64,000 bases of DNA, taken from the NCBI GenBank assembly GCA_905142475.1, contig LR990731.1:1-64000 (forward strand). The letters are read 5' to 3'. Origin of the DNA: Xanthomonas hydrangeae. GTDB lineage: Bacteria > Pseudomonadota > Gammaproteobacteria > Xanthomonadales > Xanthomonadaceae. The position numbers were made by a program, and so were the translations under genes. Below, piece after piece: positions 25,873-35,430 of the stretch (positions are counted from its first letter, which is position 1; the number at the start of each line of letters is the position of its first letter). The notes beneath the pieces are model-generated. The model searched no databases. It saw only the letters and a list, made by a program, of their open reading frames with translations, and was not told where the DNA came from.

Positions 25873-26997
25873 ATGGCTGCACCTACCTGCAATTTTGACC
25901 TACAGGTGGTTGAGTTCTTGATGAGCTCATCCACGCTACAGCTGCGCGAGCAAGTCGAAGCGTCGGCATCCGCAGTCGGCAGCTGGGCGGCTGGAATCGC
26001 CGCAGCTGGGATCAGCCTCTACGCCACTATGTGGGTTGTGAATTGGGCACGTGGTGGTAGCGGCGGAACCGTAATGGAGTTTGTAGTCTGGTGGGCGCGC
26101 GCAATGGTCTTCACCGCTATTGCTGGATCTGCCGCCTACTACAACAGCTTTGTCACCGACGTCTTCTGGCAGGCACCTGCGCAGATTGCCCAGGTCGTGG
26201 TGCAAGGGAAATTTGCGGCAAGCGACATCAAGATGGATGCCGAAGGGAAGCTACAGCTTGGCAACGCTCTCGATCAAGCGGCGACCAAGGGAATTTGTAC
26301 TGGCACAAACCTATGGAAGGCAACTTCTTCATGGGCGCCGGTCGATTCTCTGGGGTACTGGCTGGCAGGCCTTCTTGTGATCGTTGGCGTTGTGATCTTC
26401 GTTGCAGTGACGGCGGGCCTTACATTCATAGGATACGCATCACTCGCCATCGTCCTGTCGCTTGGGCCATTGTTCCTGATTGCTGGAATCTGGGATGCAA
26501 CGCGTCCGATGTTTGAAAGCTTTATGCGTACCGCGATTAATTACGCGCTATACGGAATTGTCCTCATGATCGTTGTCGGTCTGACACTCGGCTTGATCAA
26601 TTCCTTCTCCACAAGTTCATTGTCTCAAGGCGGTGGAACAATCGCCGATGCAATATCGCTGGCCATCAGAAGCATGATTGTGTTTGCAATCGGGACAGCA
26701 ATGCTATTTAAGGCTGATGACATCAGCTCCTCGTTGGCCGGCGGCGTTTCCATCGGTGCAGCCGGACTCGCAGCGAAGGCTGCGGCAATGGCTGCGAGCC
26801 CTGCGAAGGCGGCATTGAAGGCGGCGCAGATTGCAGCGAATCCTGGAAAAGCGATGGGTGAATTTACAGGCGGCACCTTCCACCGCGACCCTAGAACTGG
26901 ACGCATGGCATATCGGAGCCGGTCTGAGAATGCCGGCGAATATCAAGGAGCATTGACCAGTGCACGCAAAAAAAATGGCATTCGCCGGAATCCGTAA
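25873..26997 (+). CDS. virB6: VirB6 inner-membrane channel protein
   Basis: A 374-residue polytopic VirB6/TrbL-family protein with at least five hydrophobic segments (near 45-65, 75-95, 165-190, 195-215 and 230-255) and an Ala-rich amphipathic region near 290-320. The start at ATG 25873 (MAAPTCNFD) retains the typical short N-terminus that precedes the first helix; ATG 25918 is an alternative. The end overlaps the virB7 gene. It forms part of the translocation channel. Confidence 0.86.
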   Translation: MAAPTCNFDLQVVEFLMSSSTLQLREQVEASASAVGSWAAGIAAAGISLYATMWVVNWARGGSGGTVMEFVVWWARAMVFTAIAGSAAYYNSFVTDVFWQAPAQIAQVVVQGKFAASDIKMDAEGKLQLGNALDQAATKGICTGTNLWKATSSWAPVDSLGYWLAGLLVIVGVVIFVAVTAGLTFIGYASLAIVLSLGPLFLIAGIWDATRPMFESFMRTAINYALYGIVLMIVVGLTLGLINSFSTSSLSQGGGTIADAISLAIRSMIVFAIGTAMLFKADDISSSLAGGVSIGAAGLAAKAAAMAASPAKAALKAAQIAANPGKAMGEFTGGTFHRDPRTGRMAYRSRSENAGEYQGALTSARKKNGIRRNP

Positions 26998-27109
26998 AGC
27001 CAGATTTGTTGTGGCTATATTGATGTGCGTCTCTCTATGCGCATGTGCTTCGCGCTACTACCCGATAAATTCACCGCCGAACTTGAGCAGCCCCAATGAG
27101 CACCATTGA
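26975..27109 (+). CDS. virB7: VirB7-like small lipoprotein
   Basis: A 44-residue lipoprotein. The signal FVVAILMCVSLCAC places the lipobox at L-C-A-C with lipidated Cys24, and the mature part is about 20 residues (ASRYYPINSPPNLSSP...). It overlaps the end of virB6 and the start of virB8 (27096) in different frames, which is the classical place for virB7. A GTG at 26960 is an alternative start. VirB7 stabilises VirB9 in the outer-membrane core complex. Confidence 0.72.
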   Translation: MAFAGIRKARFVVAILMCVSLCACASRYYPINSPPNLSSPNEHH

Positions 27110-27848
27110 AGAACAATACAAAGAACAGCTCAATGAACCTGCTTTAGACCCCTTTGCAAAGGAGCTGGTCGAGGAAGCGCTTCGCTATGATGCAGATGCG
27201 ATGGAGACAGCCAGGAAGCAGCGTAAGGCAGGCTTGTTGGTCGGCATGGTCGGAATGCTTGTCGGAGCAATTGGGGTTTCAGCAGCGGCGTATCTGGCGG
27301 TAACCAAGAAAGAGGTGCAGCCCTACCTGATTAGCGTGGACCCGCGCAATGGTGAATATAGGCAGCTGTATGAAGTAGAAGAGTCGACCCTGACATATGG
27401 CGATGCCGTCGACATTGGGTTTCTGAGCACTTATGCGCGCGCCCGAGAGGAGTACAGCGAGCCAACCATCGAACATAACTACAACGTAGTCGAGCTCTTT
27501 TCAGGGCTTGATGAATTCAAGAAGTATCAAACCGAGATTAACCCAGAGAATCCGAATAGTCCTCTCACGAAATACCGTGGCGGCGTTGTTGATATCGAGA
27601 TCCGCAATGTTTCATTTATTGGCAAGGGCGCTGCACAGGTCCGTTTTACAAAGCGGATTAGGTCTAGCCGCGCGTCAGTTGCTCCGACGTTTTACATTGC
27701 CACCATTTCTTATGAGTATGTTCGCAGAAAGATGACCGTAGCGGCACTCGGCATCAACCCTCTCGGAATGGTCATCCAGGACTATCGGATCGATGAGGAG
27801 ACGATTGCTGCCCCAGTGACCCGGACCGCCACCGGAGGCCAGCAGTGA
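27096..27848 (+). CDS. virB8: VirB8 inner-membrane protein
   Basis: A 250-residue bitopic VirB8-family protein with a cytoplasmic N-terminus (about 1-45), one membrane helix (LVGMVGMLVGAIGVSAAAYL, about 50-70) and the NTF2-like periplasmic domain, with the characteristic SPLTKYRG-like and ISYEYVRRKMT segments. It nucleates the channel. The start overlaps virB7 by 14 bp and the stop overlaps the virB9 GTG start. Confidence 0.93.
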   Translation: MSTIEEQYKEQLNEPALDPFAKELVEEALRYDADAMETARKQRKAGLLVGMVGMLVGAIGVSAAAYLAVTKKEVQPYLISVDPRNGEYRQLYEVEESTLTYGDAVDIGFLSTYARAREEYSEPTIEHNYNVVELFSGLDEFKKYQTEINPENPNSPLTKYRGGVVDIEIRNVSFIGKGAAQVRFTKRIRSSRASVAPTFYIATISYEYVRRKMTVAALGINPLGMVIQDYRIDEETIAAPVTRTATGGQQ

Positions 27849-28687
27849 AGTATGGCGTGAGCGCTGCAATGGCCCTTCTCCTGACAGCCGCGCCGTTTGC
27901 GCATGCTGGTACGTCTGTGTCTCTCGATCAGAACGCCCGTGAGGTGAAATCGCGGTTCGACCCTCGCATCAGGGTAATTGAATATAACCCCCTAGATATT
28001 GTCACAATCAAAGGGGTGTTTGGGTACTCGACGCACGTTCAATTCGCTCCCGACGAGAAGATTACAAGCGTTGCAGCCGGCGACAGCCTTGCTTGGGATT
28101 TCATGCCTCGTGAGAACCACTTGTTCCTGAAGCCGAAGGAACCTGACGGACGTACTAACGTCGCAATTATCACCACAAAGCGGCTTTACCAGTTTGTTGT
28201 CGACAGTCGCACTCGCGACAAGGTAAAACCAGAGGAAATGGAGCTTTTTGTTATATTCACTTATGAGAATGATCCCAAGTTGAAGCGGGATCAAGCCAAG
28301 GTAGATGCTGCTGTCGCGACGACGGTTAGCGCGATGGAAAAACCACCGAGCGTGGTCAACCGCAATTTCGATGGTTGTCGCAAGAACTCGCACATCAACC
28401 CGGCTGAAGTGTGGGACGACGGCAGGTTTACCTATCTCCGTTTCCTAGACGGACAACCCCTCCCAGTTGCGCTGGCGGTCATGCCGGACGGAAGCAGTGC
28501 CGTCCCTAATTTCAGGATGGATGGCCGCACGATGGTTCTCTTTGAAACGGCACCGCGCTTCAAGCTGACACTAGGCGAAGCTGAGTCGTGCATCGTCAAT
28601 CGGGCGTATGGCACGTATGCAGCTCCAAATGACGACGGGACAACAGTGAATGGTGTTCAGCGATTTATGCGCCGGGGTGAGCAATGA
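27845..28687 (+). CDS. virB9: VirB9 outer-membrane core protein
   Basis: A 280-residue VirB9/TrbG-family protein with a signal peptide (AAMALLLTAAPFAHA, cleavage near residue 21). The N-terminal domain includes VRVIEYNPLDIVTIKGVFGYST and the C-terminal domain the family pattern WDDGRFTYLRFLDGQPLP. The start is a GTG overlapping the virB8 TGA (GTGA). It forms the outer layer of the core complex with VirB7 and VirB10. Confidence 0.94.
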   Translation: MKYGVSAAMALLLTAAPFAHAGTSVSLDQNAREVKSRFDPRIRVIEYNPLDIVTIKGVFGYSTHVQFAPDEKITSVAAGDSLAWDFMPRENHLFLKPKEPDGRTNVAIITTKRLYQFVVDSRTRDKVKPEEMELFVIFTYENDPKLKRDQAKVDAAVATTVSAMEKPPSVVNRNFDGCRKNSHINPAEVWDDGRFTYLRFLDGQPLPVALAVMPDGSSAVPNFRMDGRTMVLFETAPRFKLTLGEAESCIVNRAYGTYAAPNDDGTTVNGVQRFMRRGEQ

Positions 28688-29976
28688 CTGAAGTCGAAGG
28701 AAGTCGAGGCGTTCCTCCGCTCAACGCAAAGTCGCCGGTATCAGGCCGGCTACGGCTACTGCTCCTGCTGATTGTGGTTCTAGTGTTCTTAGCCGGGATT
28801 GGGTTTGTGGTGCTGAAGAAAGTTCAAAAGACTGCAGCAGAGGACCAGGCGGCAGCGGAAGCTTCCGCCCCCAAGGACGAGGCCGCGCTTCCGAGCAAGA
28901 TTACTCCCCTGCCCCCCTCCCTCCGCCCTGAAGCTATTGAAGCTGCTGCATCGGCTGCTAACTCAGCCGATGCAGCGGACGAAGCAGAAAGCTCAAGTGC
29001 AGCTTCTGGCAGCTCTTCATCAACGCTTGCACCGCTGCCTGGACAGGTAGCTGCCGGCAGCGTCGGCGCCGATGGCCAGCCGGCGCTTAGTCCAGAGGAG
29101 CAGGCGGCGGCAGACCTGGCAGCGCGCAGACAGCGTGCACCGGTACTGGCATGGTCAGCAGATGACGCTGGCGTCGCTGCCAGCACTAGCCAGGCAGGGG
29201 ACCAAGCACCCCTCTCCGAGTCTGAGGCCTACATGCAGGCGATGAACTCGGCCATGCAAGCTGCCACTAGCATGGCGCAACCTGCAGGCGCATCGGGTGA
29301 GAAAAAGCAGTCTCTTAGTAGCCAACTCAAGGCGGACGACTTCGAGCCTGCGGTGGCATCACGTATCGAGGATATGAACTTCACCATGCCCGAGGGCACT
29401 ATGGCTCGGTGCGGGTTGCGCAAGGCATTCAACTCCCAGCTCTCCGGTAGCGCGTCTTGCGTTCTGACGGCTCCCGTGTATTCGGCGAATGGTCGCTTTG
29501 TGCTGTGGGAAGCGGGTTCGGAGGTTACGGGTGTCTATGAGACAGGCCAGCTCAAGGCGGGTGCAACACGCGTCTTCGTTATCTGGACCAAGGTGCGCAC
29601 CCCGTACGGCGTGGTGATCAAGATAGATAGCCCAGCTACAGATGGGTTAGGGCGTGCCGGAATCGGCGGCAAGGTGAACAACCATTTTTGGCAACGCTTC
29701 GGTGCCGCCATGCTCGTTTCGGTCGTGGACGACCTAGCGTCTTACGCTGTAGCACAACAACGCGGCGCAAGTAGCGAACAAACAAACATCAACTTCGGCT
29801 CTACAGCGCAGTCGTCAAATGAGGCGGCCTCGATCATTGTTCAGAACTCTGTCGGGATACCACCCACTCTCGATGCAAAAGTTGGCTCCATCGTCAACAT
29901 CAGCCTTGCGCGTGATCTTTACTTCGGAAATGTGTACGGGTTTCAGCCAAAAGCTGCGTTAGGAGTTGCACGATGA
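28684..29976 (+). CDS. virB10: VirB10 channel scaffold
   Basis: A 430-residue VirB10/TrbI-family protein. A short cytoplasmic N-terminus is followed by one membrane helix (LLLLLIVVLVFLAGIGFVVL, about 24-43), a long Ala/Ser/Pro-rich periplasmic linker and the C-terminal beta-barrel domain (about 225-425), with typical GTMARCGLRKAF, SGSASCVLTAPVYS and FWQRFGAAML motifs. It spans both membranes and senses ATP energy from VirB11 and VirD4. It overlaps virB9 and virB11 by ATGA. Confidence 0.95.
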   Translation: MTEVEGSRGVPPLNAKSPVSGRLRLLLLLIVVLVFLAGIGFVVLKKVQKTAAEDQAAAEASAPKDEAALPSKITPLPPSLRPEAIEAAASAANSADAADEAESSSAASGSSSSTLAPLPGQVAAGSVGADGQPALSPEEQAAADLAARRQRAPVLAWSADDAGVAASTSQAGDQAPLSESEAYMQAMNSAMQAATSMAQPAGASGEKKQSLSSQLKADDFEPAVASRIEDMNFTMPEGTMARCGLRKAFNSQLSGSASCVLTAPVYSANGRFVLWEAGSEVTGVYETGQLKAGATRVFVIWTKVRTPYGVVIKIDSPATDGLGRAGIGGKVNNHFWQRFGAAMLVSVVDDLASYAVAQQRGASSEQTNINFGSTAQSSNEAASIIVQNSVGIPPTLDAKVGSIVNISLARDLYFGNVYGFQPKAALGVAR

Positions 29977-31028
29977 GCGACCCGAACGCTATGGATCTGA
30001 GTCGTTGGCGTAGCGTACGCACCGCGATGGGAGACCTGGCCAGTATCCTCGAAGAGGCGGACGGAGAGGTTGTCATCAATCGGCCTGGTGAGGTGCTAGT
30101 CGAAACGCCAGGCGGCTGGAATACGATCTCCGTCCCTAGCCTGAATTACAGGCGTTTGAAATCGCTGGCCGAGACGATCGCCACCGCGACGGCACAGAAC
30201 GTCGATGAGAGAGAGCCAGTGCTGTCGGCAACATTGGCCACAGGCGAGCGCGTGCAGGTAGTACTTCCTCCAGCGTGCACGGCTGACACTGTGTGCTTTG
30301 TCTTCCGTAAACCGAGCAAGGCGGACTTCCCGCTGGAAAGCTATGAGCCGTCCGGTTATTTCATTGATACGAGGCTGTCCGCCGAGCTGTCCGACGAGGC
30401 GATCAGCCACCCTGAGCTGCTGGCAGAAGAGCGGGAGCTTCTTTGCTTGTTGCGTGATGGCCGGTTCACTGAGTTTTGGACGACAGCTGTCCATCACCAT
30501 CAGAACATTGTGCTGAGTGGAGCTACAGGCTCAGGCAAGACCACCTTCATGAAGAGCATCGCGAACGTGATCCCGACCCAAGAGCGCTTGGTAACGATTG
30601 AGGATGCGCAGGAGGTGCTGCTGAACAACCACGCCAACAAGGTTCATTTGTTCTACAGCCGAGGCGGCCAGGGTGTTAGCAACGCAACAGCAAAATCCCT
30701 CCTGGAAGCATGCTTGCGTCTGTACCCGAACCGTGTCCTGCTCGCAGAGCTGCGTGGTGAGGAAGCCTGGTACTACATCCGCAACGTTATGTCCGGTCAT
30801 CCCGGCAGCATCACGTCTATGCACGCCAGCGATGAGTTGGGGGTTTTCGATCAGTTGACTTTGCTTATCAAGGAGAGCGGCGCCGGCGCCACTATTTCCC
30901 GTGAGGACTTGAAGAGCATCCTTTTCGGTGCGATCGACATCACTGCACAGGTGAAGAAAACGCCTGGTGGCCGTCGCTGTACGGGCATCTATTACAACCC
31001 ATTCAAGAAGCGAGGCCTCGTGCTATGA
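29973..31028 (+). CDS. virB11: VirB11 traffic ATPase
   Basis: A 351-residue VirB11/TrbB-family hexameric ATPase. The Walker A motif GATGSGKTT lies near residue 183, followed by an Asp box (RLVTIEDAQEVLL), Walker B region (RVLLAELRGEEAW) and His box (GHPGSITSMHASD). It switches the T4SS between pilus assembly and DNA transfer. Starts and stops overlap virB10 and virD4 as ATGA. Confidence 0.96.
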   Translation: MSDPNAMDLSRWRSVRTAMGDLASILEEADGEVVINRPGEVLVETPGGWNTISVPSLNYRRLKSLAETIATATAQNVDEREPVLSATLATGERVQVVLPPACTADTVCFVFRKPSKADFPLESYEPSGYFIDTRLSAELSDEAISHPELLAEERELLCLLRDGRFTEFWTTAVHHHQNIVLSGATGSGKTTFMKSIANVIPTQERLVTIEDAQEVLLNNHANKVHLFYSRGGQGVSNATAKSLLEACLRLYPNRVLLAELRGEEAWYYIRNVMSGHPGSITSMHASDELGVFDQLTLLIKESGAGATISREDLKSILFGAIDITAQVKKTPGGRRCTGIYYNPFKKRGLVL

Positions 31029-32968
31029 GCGCCGATTCTAAGAAGCGCCTTGTTGCCGGAGCGCTCTGCGTTCCGCTTCTTGCTGTGATGAGTAGCTATC
31101 TGGGCAGCGTTGCGTTCGCTGCCATCGTGTGGCGCGGAAAGCCGCCGTTCCGTGTCATGCCGCACACCGTGTACCAGTACCTCAGCGAGTACGGATTCAT
31201 CAAAGAGCTTCGTCTCCCGTTCCTGGTCGGAATCGGCATACCCACCTTGTTGACGCTCGCTGCCGTAGGTGCGCTGCTGTTCTATCGGAAGCGGCCCACG
31301 CTTCACGGCGATGGCCGTTGGGCGACCATGGCGGAATTGAAGAAGGCGAAGATGGTGAACGGTGATGGCATTGTGCTCGGCGAGCTCAATGGCAAGATCA
31401 TCACCGCGCATCCAGAGCATCACATTGAGGGCCAGGCGCCAACCGGCGGCGGTAAAGGCATTTCGATCGTGATTCCGAATTTACTCACTTGGAATGGCTC
31501 AGTCGTTGTCAATGACATCAAGGGTGAGAACTTTGACATGACTTCGCGGTTTCGCGAGGCTTGCGGCCATAAGGTATTTGTCTTCAATCCTTCCGACGCA
31601 AAGCGTCGCACCCACCGCTGGAATCCGTTCTTCTACGTCAATCCTGATCCCGATTTGCGCGGCAAAGGATTGCAGCGCATCGCGGCGATGCTTTGGCCGC
31701 CAGAAGAAGACAAGGGCGAACCGTTCAAGCCGGGCGCACGCGGGCTCTTCACCACGATCGCGCTATGGCATCTTGAGAACGGCCTGGAACCAACGCTTGC
31801 AAAGGTTGCAACATTTGGCGCGACCATGGACGAAAAAGCTATCAAGGAGAAGATCACTGCGCAGCATGGCACTGAGGGCGAGTTCTCGGCCAGCATCGTG
31901 ACCGGTTTCGCCGAGTTTTTTAACCTACCAGACAAGTTCAGAGAGTCCGTCAGAGGTGAGTTCAATCTCGGGCTTGAAGTCATCACCAAGGACCCACTGC
32001 TGCAGGCCGCCACCGGTGGCAATGACTTTGATGCTCGTGAATTTCGCAATCAACCCGTGTCGCTGTACGTCGTTACGCCCGGCCCCGACCTGGGCCGCTT
32101 GAGGAAGATCCTATCCCTGCTCTTCCAGCAGATCGCTGCGGAGAACACCGAGGTGGAGTTCAAGCTCGACCCACTGCACCGAAACCAGCTTGCTTTCATG
32201 ATGGATGAGTTCAGCTCTTTGGGCGATGTCGCGGCTGTTGTCGACCCTATCGCGTATTACCGCAGCTATGGCATCAAGCTCATCACGATTTATCAGAGCC
32301 AGAGCCAGGTTGAGGGCATTTACGGGGAGTCGCGCGCAGCAACGTTCTCAGAGAACCACAAGACAAAGGTTGTTTTCCAGCCGGCGACGATGTCCGAAGC
32401 AAAGCGGATCAGCGAAGAGCTGCCCAAGACGACGAGCTACAGCATCAGCACGTCAGGCCGAAAAATGGAGCGTAAGAGCATTTCTCACAGCGAGGCTGCT
32501 CGCCCTCTCATGCTTCCGGATGAGGTGAAACTGCTCCCAGAAGAGGATCTGATCATCTTCGCTCAGGGCATGCTTCCGGTCCGCATCAAGAAGCTGCGGT
32601 ACTTCGAGAACAAGCTCATGGTCGACAGGCTGAAGTCGATCAGTCCTACCCTCGCCGCGCTTGGGCGAAAGCTCCCGTCTCAGGACGATTACAAAGCGGC
32701 GCGACGCAACGGCGACCTCGCCATCGTCGTGCCCGCCCTGAGTGTGCCGGAGCGTGAGTTCGGCACGTCACCACTGCCATGGAAGCCAGAGCCTGAAGCA
32801 ACGCCGGTATTTCGGTCGCCCACAGCGGATGATGTGGGCAAGCTCGCCGAAATGAGCATCGGCGACTTCAAGGTTGGGGGCGAGTTGCTAGCGCCGCCGC
32901 CGCCTGAGAGCACACCGGAAGAGCGAAAGGCTTATGCCAACGACCTGCTCAGCAAGATGTTCGACTGA
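31025..32968 (+). CDS. virD4: VirD4 coupling protein
   Basis: A 647-residue type IV coupling protein that hands the relaxase-DNA complex to the channel. Two N-terminal membrane helices (about 10-35 and 65-85) are followed by the Walker A motif APTGGGKG near residue 138 and a Walker B stretch (LAFMMDEFSSLGD, near 400). Length and order match VirD4/TraG. The C-terminal 100 residues are proline-rich and plasmid-specific. It is translationally coupled to virB11. Confidence 0.96.
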   Translation: MSADSKKRLVAGALCVPLLAVMSSYLGSVAFAAIVWRGKPPFRVMPHTVYQYLSEYGFIKELRLPFLVGIGIPTLLTLAAVGALLFYRKRPTLHGDGRWATMAELKKAKMVNGDGIVLGELNGKIITAHPEHHIEGQAPTGGGKGISIVIPNLLTWNGSVVVNDIKGENFDMTSRFREACGHKVFVFNPSDAKRRTHRWNPFFYVNPDPDLRGKGLQRIAAMLWPPEEDKGEPFKPGARGLFTTIALWHLENGLEPTLAKVATFGATMDEKAIKEKITAQHGTEGEFSASIVTGFAEFFNLPDKFRESVRGEFNLGLEVITKDPLLQAATGGNDFDAREFRNQPVSLYVVTPGPDLGRLRKILSLLFQQIAAENTEVEFKLDPLHRNQLAFMMDEFSSLGDVAAVVDPIAYYRSYGIKLITIYQSQSQVEGIYGESRAATFSENHKTKVVFQPATMSEAKRISEELPKTTSYSISTSGRKMERKSISHSEAARPLMLPDEVKLLPEEDLIIFAQGMLPVRIKKLRYFENKLMVDRLKSISPTLAALGRKLPSQDDYKAARRNGDLAIVVPALSVPEREFGTSPLPWKPEPEATPVFRSPTADDVGKLAEMSIGDFKVGGELLAPPPPESTPEERKAYANDLLSKMFD

Positions 32969-33107
32969 TGCGCACAACAACAGATAAGCGGCAATTGTCA
33001 AGCACTACCTGCCGTGGTATTTTGGCGGCGTCGGGAAGCGTCCCGGCGGTTGTAGTCGAGCCAGCCAGCTCGGCTACGGTGAACCAACGCCCACGGAGGT
33101 CGTTTTT

Positions 33108-33782
33108 ATGGCTAGCGACAATGCTTCAACGAAGGTGTACAACGAGATTGCTCGCAATGACGGGCAGTCTTCCCCGGCTGGCGATTTGCCGATTTCCTCA
33201 AAGTACGCAGACAACTATCTGCGGGATGGCAACGCGTACCGCTCAAGCAAGTTCCCAGACAAGATCGAATTTGTCGATCGCAAAGATCGCATGCTCATGT
33301 TTGGACGCGCCAATGCGTTCACTGTGCGCGCAATGGTCGACACAGCCGTCGAGCGTGGCTGGACTTCGATGGACATTCGCGGCAATAACCCGGTTTTCAA
33401 AAGCATGGCTTACGTGGAAGCTACCACGCGAGGCGTCGCCGCCACGGGTTATCAGCCTAATGCGAAGGATCACGAAGCAGTTGAGCGACGCAACACTCGC
33501 CAGGCGGCCATGGTTGATCCGAAAGTTCAGGCCTTCATGGCTGCTGGCACTGCAGCGCAGCAGAAAGCCGCAATCAAGCAATACCCAGAGCTCAAAGATG
33601 CCTTCGCTGCGCAAGCAGTTGGCCAAGCAGCCGTCAAGGCTGCTGCGCCTAACGAAGCCGATCGTGAGCAGCTGCTGGGAGCCCTCAACGACAAGATTGC
33701 TCGGCGCATCCACACCGGCGAGCCGATGCCCCAGATCCAGGTGCGCTCTCAGCACCAGCTGCAGGAAATCGAGCGCGAGTAA
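33108..33782 (+). CDS. LPD7-domain protein 1
   Basis: A 224-residue protein. Residues about 42-118 (YRSSKFPDKIEFVDRKDRML to ATGYQPNAKD) form an LPD7 domain, a module usually fused to relaxases and primases in large polyvalent proteins on conjugative elements. GGAGGTCGTTTTT precedes the ATG. It stands 140 bp after virD4, and a competing frame on the same strand has no domain and is rejected. A role in DNA processing during transfer is inferred. Confidence 0.78.
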   Translation: MASDNASTKVYNEIARNDGQSSPAGDLPISSKYADNYLRDGNAYRSSKFPDKIEFVDRKDRMLMFGRANAFTVRAMVDTAVERGWTSMDIRGNNPVFKSMAYVEATTRGVAATGYQPNAKDHEAVERRNTRQAAMVDPKVQAFMAAGTAAQQKAAIKQYPELKDAFAAQAVGQAAVKAAAPNEADREQLLGALNDKIARRIHTGEPMPQIQVRSQHQLQEIERE

Positions 33783-33813
33783 TCGCGCTATGTCGTTAAG
33801 CGATCTTCGTATG

Positions 33814-33829
33814 CCCGCGCTTGCGGGCT
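33814..33829 (+). terminator. hairpin between the two LPD7 genes
   Basis: GCCCGC-GCTT-GCGGGC stem followed by TTTCG. The T-tract is short; probably an attenuator within the operon. Confidence 0.5.
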
Positions 33830-33851
33830 TTCGTCATTGAGGGGAAAAACC

Positions 33852-35138
33852 ATGAGTCAGCAGACCAGCTACGTCAATCCGCTTGCCAATCTGTCAAAGC
33901 CGCAGACCCGCACGCTCGCTAAAGCAATTCAGCAGAGCAAGTCTGCATCCGATGTCGTGGCACGCGCTCAGGCGGCTATCAAGGAAGCGCGTTTCAACAT
34001 CAAAGCAGCTACCGGTAACGGAAGCGTCAAGGGCGCGGTCGCGGCGTTGAAGGAAGCCGAAGGCGGTATCGAAAAAGGCAAGGCGCAACAGCAGAAGCTT
34101 GACGCACAGTTTGAAAAAAATCCCTGGCTGAAGCAGGGGTATGAGCAATACCAAGATTTGGTTCGCGCGGCTGGCACTGACGGCACCGCTAAATCCATGC
34201 TTGTGGAGGTCGACATTGATCTCACCATCGCAAGGGAAGATGTGCCGGCTAGCCGAAAGAAAGGTAAGAGCGAGCTACAGGGAAAAAACGATCCGGTTGA
34301 GATCCTGTTGAATGGGATCGCGGGAAACGTGGCTGTCGAGAAGCTTGCCGAGCTGGTCGATCTGAAGACGCCAGTCACGGGCGAGGCGAAGGAGGAGCCG
34401 CCAGCTGCAGGCGCCAAGAAGAAGCCCGCTGCAGAGCAAGCTACTTCCGTCGCAGCGCCAGTCGCTGCGTTGCGCTTTCCACCGCACTTGATCAATCGCT
34501 ATCGCTTTCAGGGCGATGAGGTGTTGGACAAGCGCACCGACGCGGTTGTTTTCGTGGACAAGGGCAATGAGCTCAAGGCTCCAGCCAACGTAGAGCAGGA
34601 GACGATCGATGCAATGCTCGATACGGCTGAAGCACGTGGCTGGTCGTCAATCAGGGTTTTTGGCACTGACCAGTTCAAGTCAGGGGCTTACATAAAGGCC
34701 GCTAGCCGTGGCCTGCAGGTCGACGGCTATGAGCCCTCGCCAGAGGAAAAGGCAGCTGTCGCAGCGAATCTCAAGCTCAACGGCAAAGAAAACAAGATCA
34801 CCGCAGTCGCTGCACGTGATGCCGCCGGCCAAGTCGCTACCGATCGTGTAGCACCTGTCCGGACGGCCTACCTAGAACCAGTGACGGCTGCGGCTCGCGG
34901 CAAAGCTGCAAAACAGTTCCCGCAGCTTGCGACAGCATTCGCGCTGGAAGCAGCTTTTGAAAAGACCCTTGTCACTGCACTTGGCAAAAACAACGACGGC
35001 GCCAAAGTTCTGATGGGACAGTTCCGCGAGCAGATGGCTATCAGGTTGGAGCGAGGCGAGAAGCTTCCCGAGGTTGAGGTGCGCGATCGTGCGCCGCAGC
35101 AGAGTAAGCAGCAGCAAGTCGAGCAACCGGAACGATGA
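33852..35138 (+). CDS. LPD7-domain protein 2 with coiled-coil N-terminus
   Basis: A 428-residue protein. Residues about 1-110 are helical and probably coiled-coil, a proline/alanine-rich linker lies near 175-200, and an LPD7 domain (FQGDEVLDKRTDAVVFVDKG to VDGYEPSPEE) occupies about 215-300. The C-terminal tail ends in a Gln-rich stretch. The ATG at 33852 has GAGGGG upstream. Together with the preceding gene it forms a pair of divergent LPD7 paralogues downstream of virD4; the C-terminal regions of both share an AxxAA-PxxExL-HTGE/LERGEKLPEV-like ending. Confidence 0.76.
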   Translation: MSQQTSYVNPLANLSKPQTRTLAKAIQQSKSASDVVARAQAAIKEARFNIKAATGNGSVKGAVAALKEAEGGIEKGKAQQQKLDAQFEKNPWLKQGYEQYQDLVRAAGTDGTAKSMLVEVDIDLTIAREDVPASRKKGKSELQGKNDPVEILLNGIAGNVAVEKLAELVDLKTPVTGEAKEEPPAAGAKKKPAAEQATSVAAPVAALRFPPHLINRYRFQGDEVLDKRTDAVVFVDKGNELKAPANVEQETIDAMLDTAEARGWSSIRVFGTDQFKSGAYIKAASRGLQVDGYEPSPEEKAAVAANLKLNGKENKITAVAARDAAGQVATDRVAPVRTAYLEPVTAAARGKAAKQFPQLATAFALEAAFEKTLVTALGKNNDGAKVLMGQFREQMAIRLERGEKLPEVEVRDRAPQQSKQQQVEQPER

Positions 35139-35146
35139 CATCGCGA

Positions 35147-35177
35147 TTCAGGCGGAGAGAAACAAACTCCGCCTGAA
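35147..35177 (+). other. intercistronic stem-loop
   Basis: Perfect 11-bp arms TTCAGGCGGAG/CTCCGCCTGAA around a 9-nt loop, 9 bp after the LPD7 gene 2 stop. No T-tract follows, so a processing or stabilising role is more likely than termination. Confidence 0.55.
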
Positions 35178-35196
35178 CCCAACTGGAGACATGGAC

Positions 35197-35430
35197 ATGA
35201 CCACGAACAACACGCAGATCGAGCTCCCCGTTTCTCACGGCCTGGCCAAGGCCGTACTCCGCGGTCAACTGCTGAATCAACTCGGAGCTGCTTATGCGGC
35301 TAACCAGGACGCCGGCACCGGAGCTGCGGCCCTCGCGGCGCGCGAGGCCTTAGCCACCCACTCGGATCTCACTGACGCCGAGGCCAGAGCGGTGCTCACG
35401 CAGGGGGGGGTACAGCTATGCAATCGCTGA
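35197..35430 (+). CDS. small protein paired with zeta-toxin-like gene
   Basis: A 77-residue helical, Ala-rich protein. GGAG precedes the ATG at 35197 by 9 bp (the ATG at 35191 is too close). Its end overlaps the next gene by 13 bp, as many toxin-antitoxin pairs do. It has no recognised antitoxin domain. Whether it neutralises the downstream zeta-like protein is inference from arrangement alone. Confidence 0.6.
   Translation: MTTNNTQIELPVSHGLAKAVLRGQLLNQLGAAYAANQDAGTGAAALAAREALATHSDLTDAEARAVLTQGGVQLCNR

Noticed and set aside
32968..33840. 290-residue frame overlapping LPD7 protein 1
   Set aside because: Arg/Ser-rich translation of the wrong frame; the other frame has a ribosome site and an LPD7 domain.
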